Of a stretch of 5,484 nucleotides of DNA, positions 4,988 to 5,484 are shown piece by piece. The first letter of the stretch is position 1; each line of letters opens with the position of its first letter. The notes under the pieces were generated by a model, which did not search any database, was not told where the DNA came from, and was given only the letters and a program-made list of their open reading frames with translations. The position numbers and the translations under genes were made by a program. Source of the stretch: a bacterium (GTDB lineage: Archaea; Thermoplasmatota; Thermoplasmata; Lutacidiplasmatales; UBA184); contig JAKBKR010000162.1 of the NCBI GenBank assembly GCA_021832495.1, forward strand, positions 1-5,484, written 5' to 3'.

Positions 4988-5484
4988 CTATATGGCCTCG
5001 GCCCCGGCTGGTCCCCGGCCTCCCCGGTGCCGGGCCTTCCAGTACAGTTCCCCCGCCATGTAGGAGGAGCGGACGAGAGGGCCGGAGGCGACCCCCAGGA
5101 ACCCGAGAGCTCTCGCCTCGATGGCAAGCTCTCCGAACTCGGAGGGTGGCACATAGCGGGTCACGTCATAGAACCCTTCTCCTCCGGGGCGGAGGTACTG
5201 GCCGAGGGTGAGGATATCAACCCCCACCCCGCGCAGGTCCTGCATGGCCCCCCGCAGTTCCTCCCGGGTTTCACCCAGCCCGAGCATAAGCGAGGATTTG
5301 GTGACCAGTCCTTCCGGGCCCGCTGCCTTGGCGTGCTCGAGCACCCGGAGGGAGCGCTCGTATGAGGCGCGGGGGTCCCGCACTTCCGGGGTCAATCGGC
5401 GAACGGTCTCGAGGTTGTGGGCGAAGACCTCCGGCCGGCACCGGATGACCCGGTCCACCGAGGATAGCGAACCTCCCAGATCGC
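4988..5484 (-). CDS. lipA: Lipoyl synthase LipA, C-terminal part (runs off the window)
   Basis: The reading frame is open to the right edge, so about 164 C-terminal residues of a protein usually near 300 are present; an internal GTG at 5458 is not the start. LipA is a radical-SAM enzyme that inserts two sulfurs into protein-bound octanoyl groups to form the lipoyl cofactor of 2-oxoacid dehydrogenase and glycine cleavage complexes. Diagnostic blocks are EVFAHNLETV, followed by RLTPEVRDPRASYERSL, TKSSLMLGLGET, then ILTLGQYLRP, TRYVPPSEF, and the ending GPLVRSSY (5060-5071 encode RSSY), whose serine is a ligand of the auxiliary 4Fe-4S cluster in the known structures. The CxxxCxxC and auxiliary cysteine motifs lie upstream, outside the window, so completeness of the active site cannot be judged. 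A short Gly/Ala/Arg tail follows RSSY, as is usual for a variable C-terminus. Confidence 0.95.
   Translation of the reverse strand, partial: DLGGSLSSVDRVIRCRPEVFAHNLETVRRLTPEVRDPRASYERSLRVLEHAKAAGPEGLVTKSSLMLGLGETREELRGAMQDLRGVGVDILTLGQYLRPGGEGFYDVTRYVPPSEFGELAIEARALGFLGVASGPLVRSSYMAGELYWKARHRGGRGPAGAEAI

Overview
The window comes from a GC-rich archaeon; sampled 60-base lines run from about 50-57% GC at the far left to 62-65% in the middle and right. Four things point to Archaea: a transcription factor B (TFB), a class I (archaeal-type) CCA-adding enzyme, a CARF-winged-helix regulator of the Csa3/HFX_2341 kind, and BRE/TATA promoters 25-30 bases ahead of start codons. The gene styles resemble Thermoplasmata-like euryarchaea, but the lineage is an inference that the window cannot prove.

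Layout: 91-399 (+) encodes a small basic protein of unknown function behind its own TATA box. 496-1170 (+) encodes a probable CARF-domain plus winged-helix regulator with a TATA box, a small inverted repeat beside it, and a good Shine-Dalgarno. Tail-to-tail with it, on the minus strand, are a Cas4/RecB-like PD-(D/E)XK nuclease with a predicted Fe-S cluster (1201-2007) and, 14 bases upstream of that, a TFB with a divergent B-finger region (2022-3044). TFB and nuclease look like one transcription unit driven by a strong BRE/TATA promoter near 3069-3081. Divergent from TFB is the tRNA CCA-adding enzyme (3147-4613, +), whose tail overlaps by 48 bases the end of a minus-strand three-helix membrane protein (4566-4949) that may be EMC6-like. 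Upstream of that, in the same direction, is the C-terminal half of lipoyl synthase LipA (4988-5484, running off the right edge).

Functionally, the right half is housekeeping (tRNA 3' end maturation, lipoate synthesis, a small membrane protein). The more interesting part is the centre-left: a CARF regulator, a Cas4-type nuclease and a general transcription factor paralogue lie side by side with no CRISPR array or other cas gene in view. The arrangement suggests, but does not show, a DNA-repair or defence-related unit with its own initiation factor. No tRNA, rRNA, insertion sequence, CRISPR array or convincing terminator was seen.
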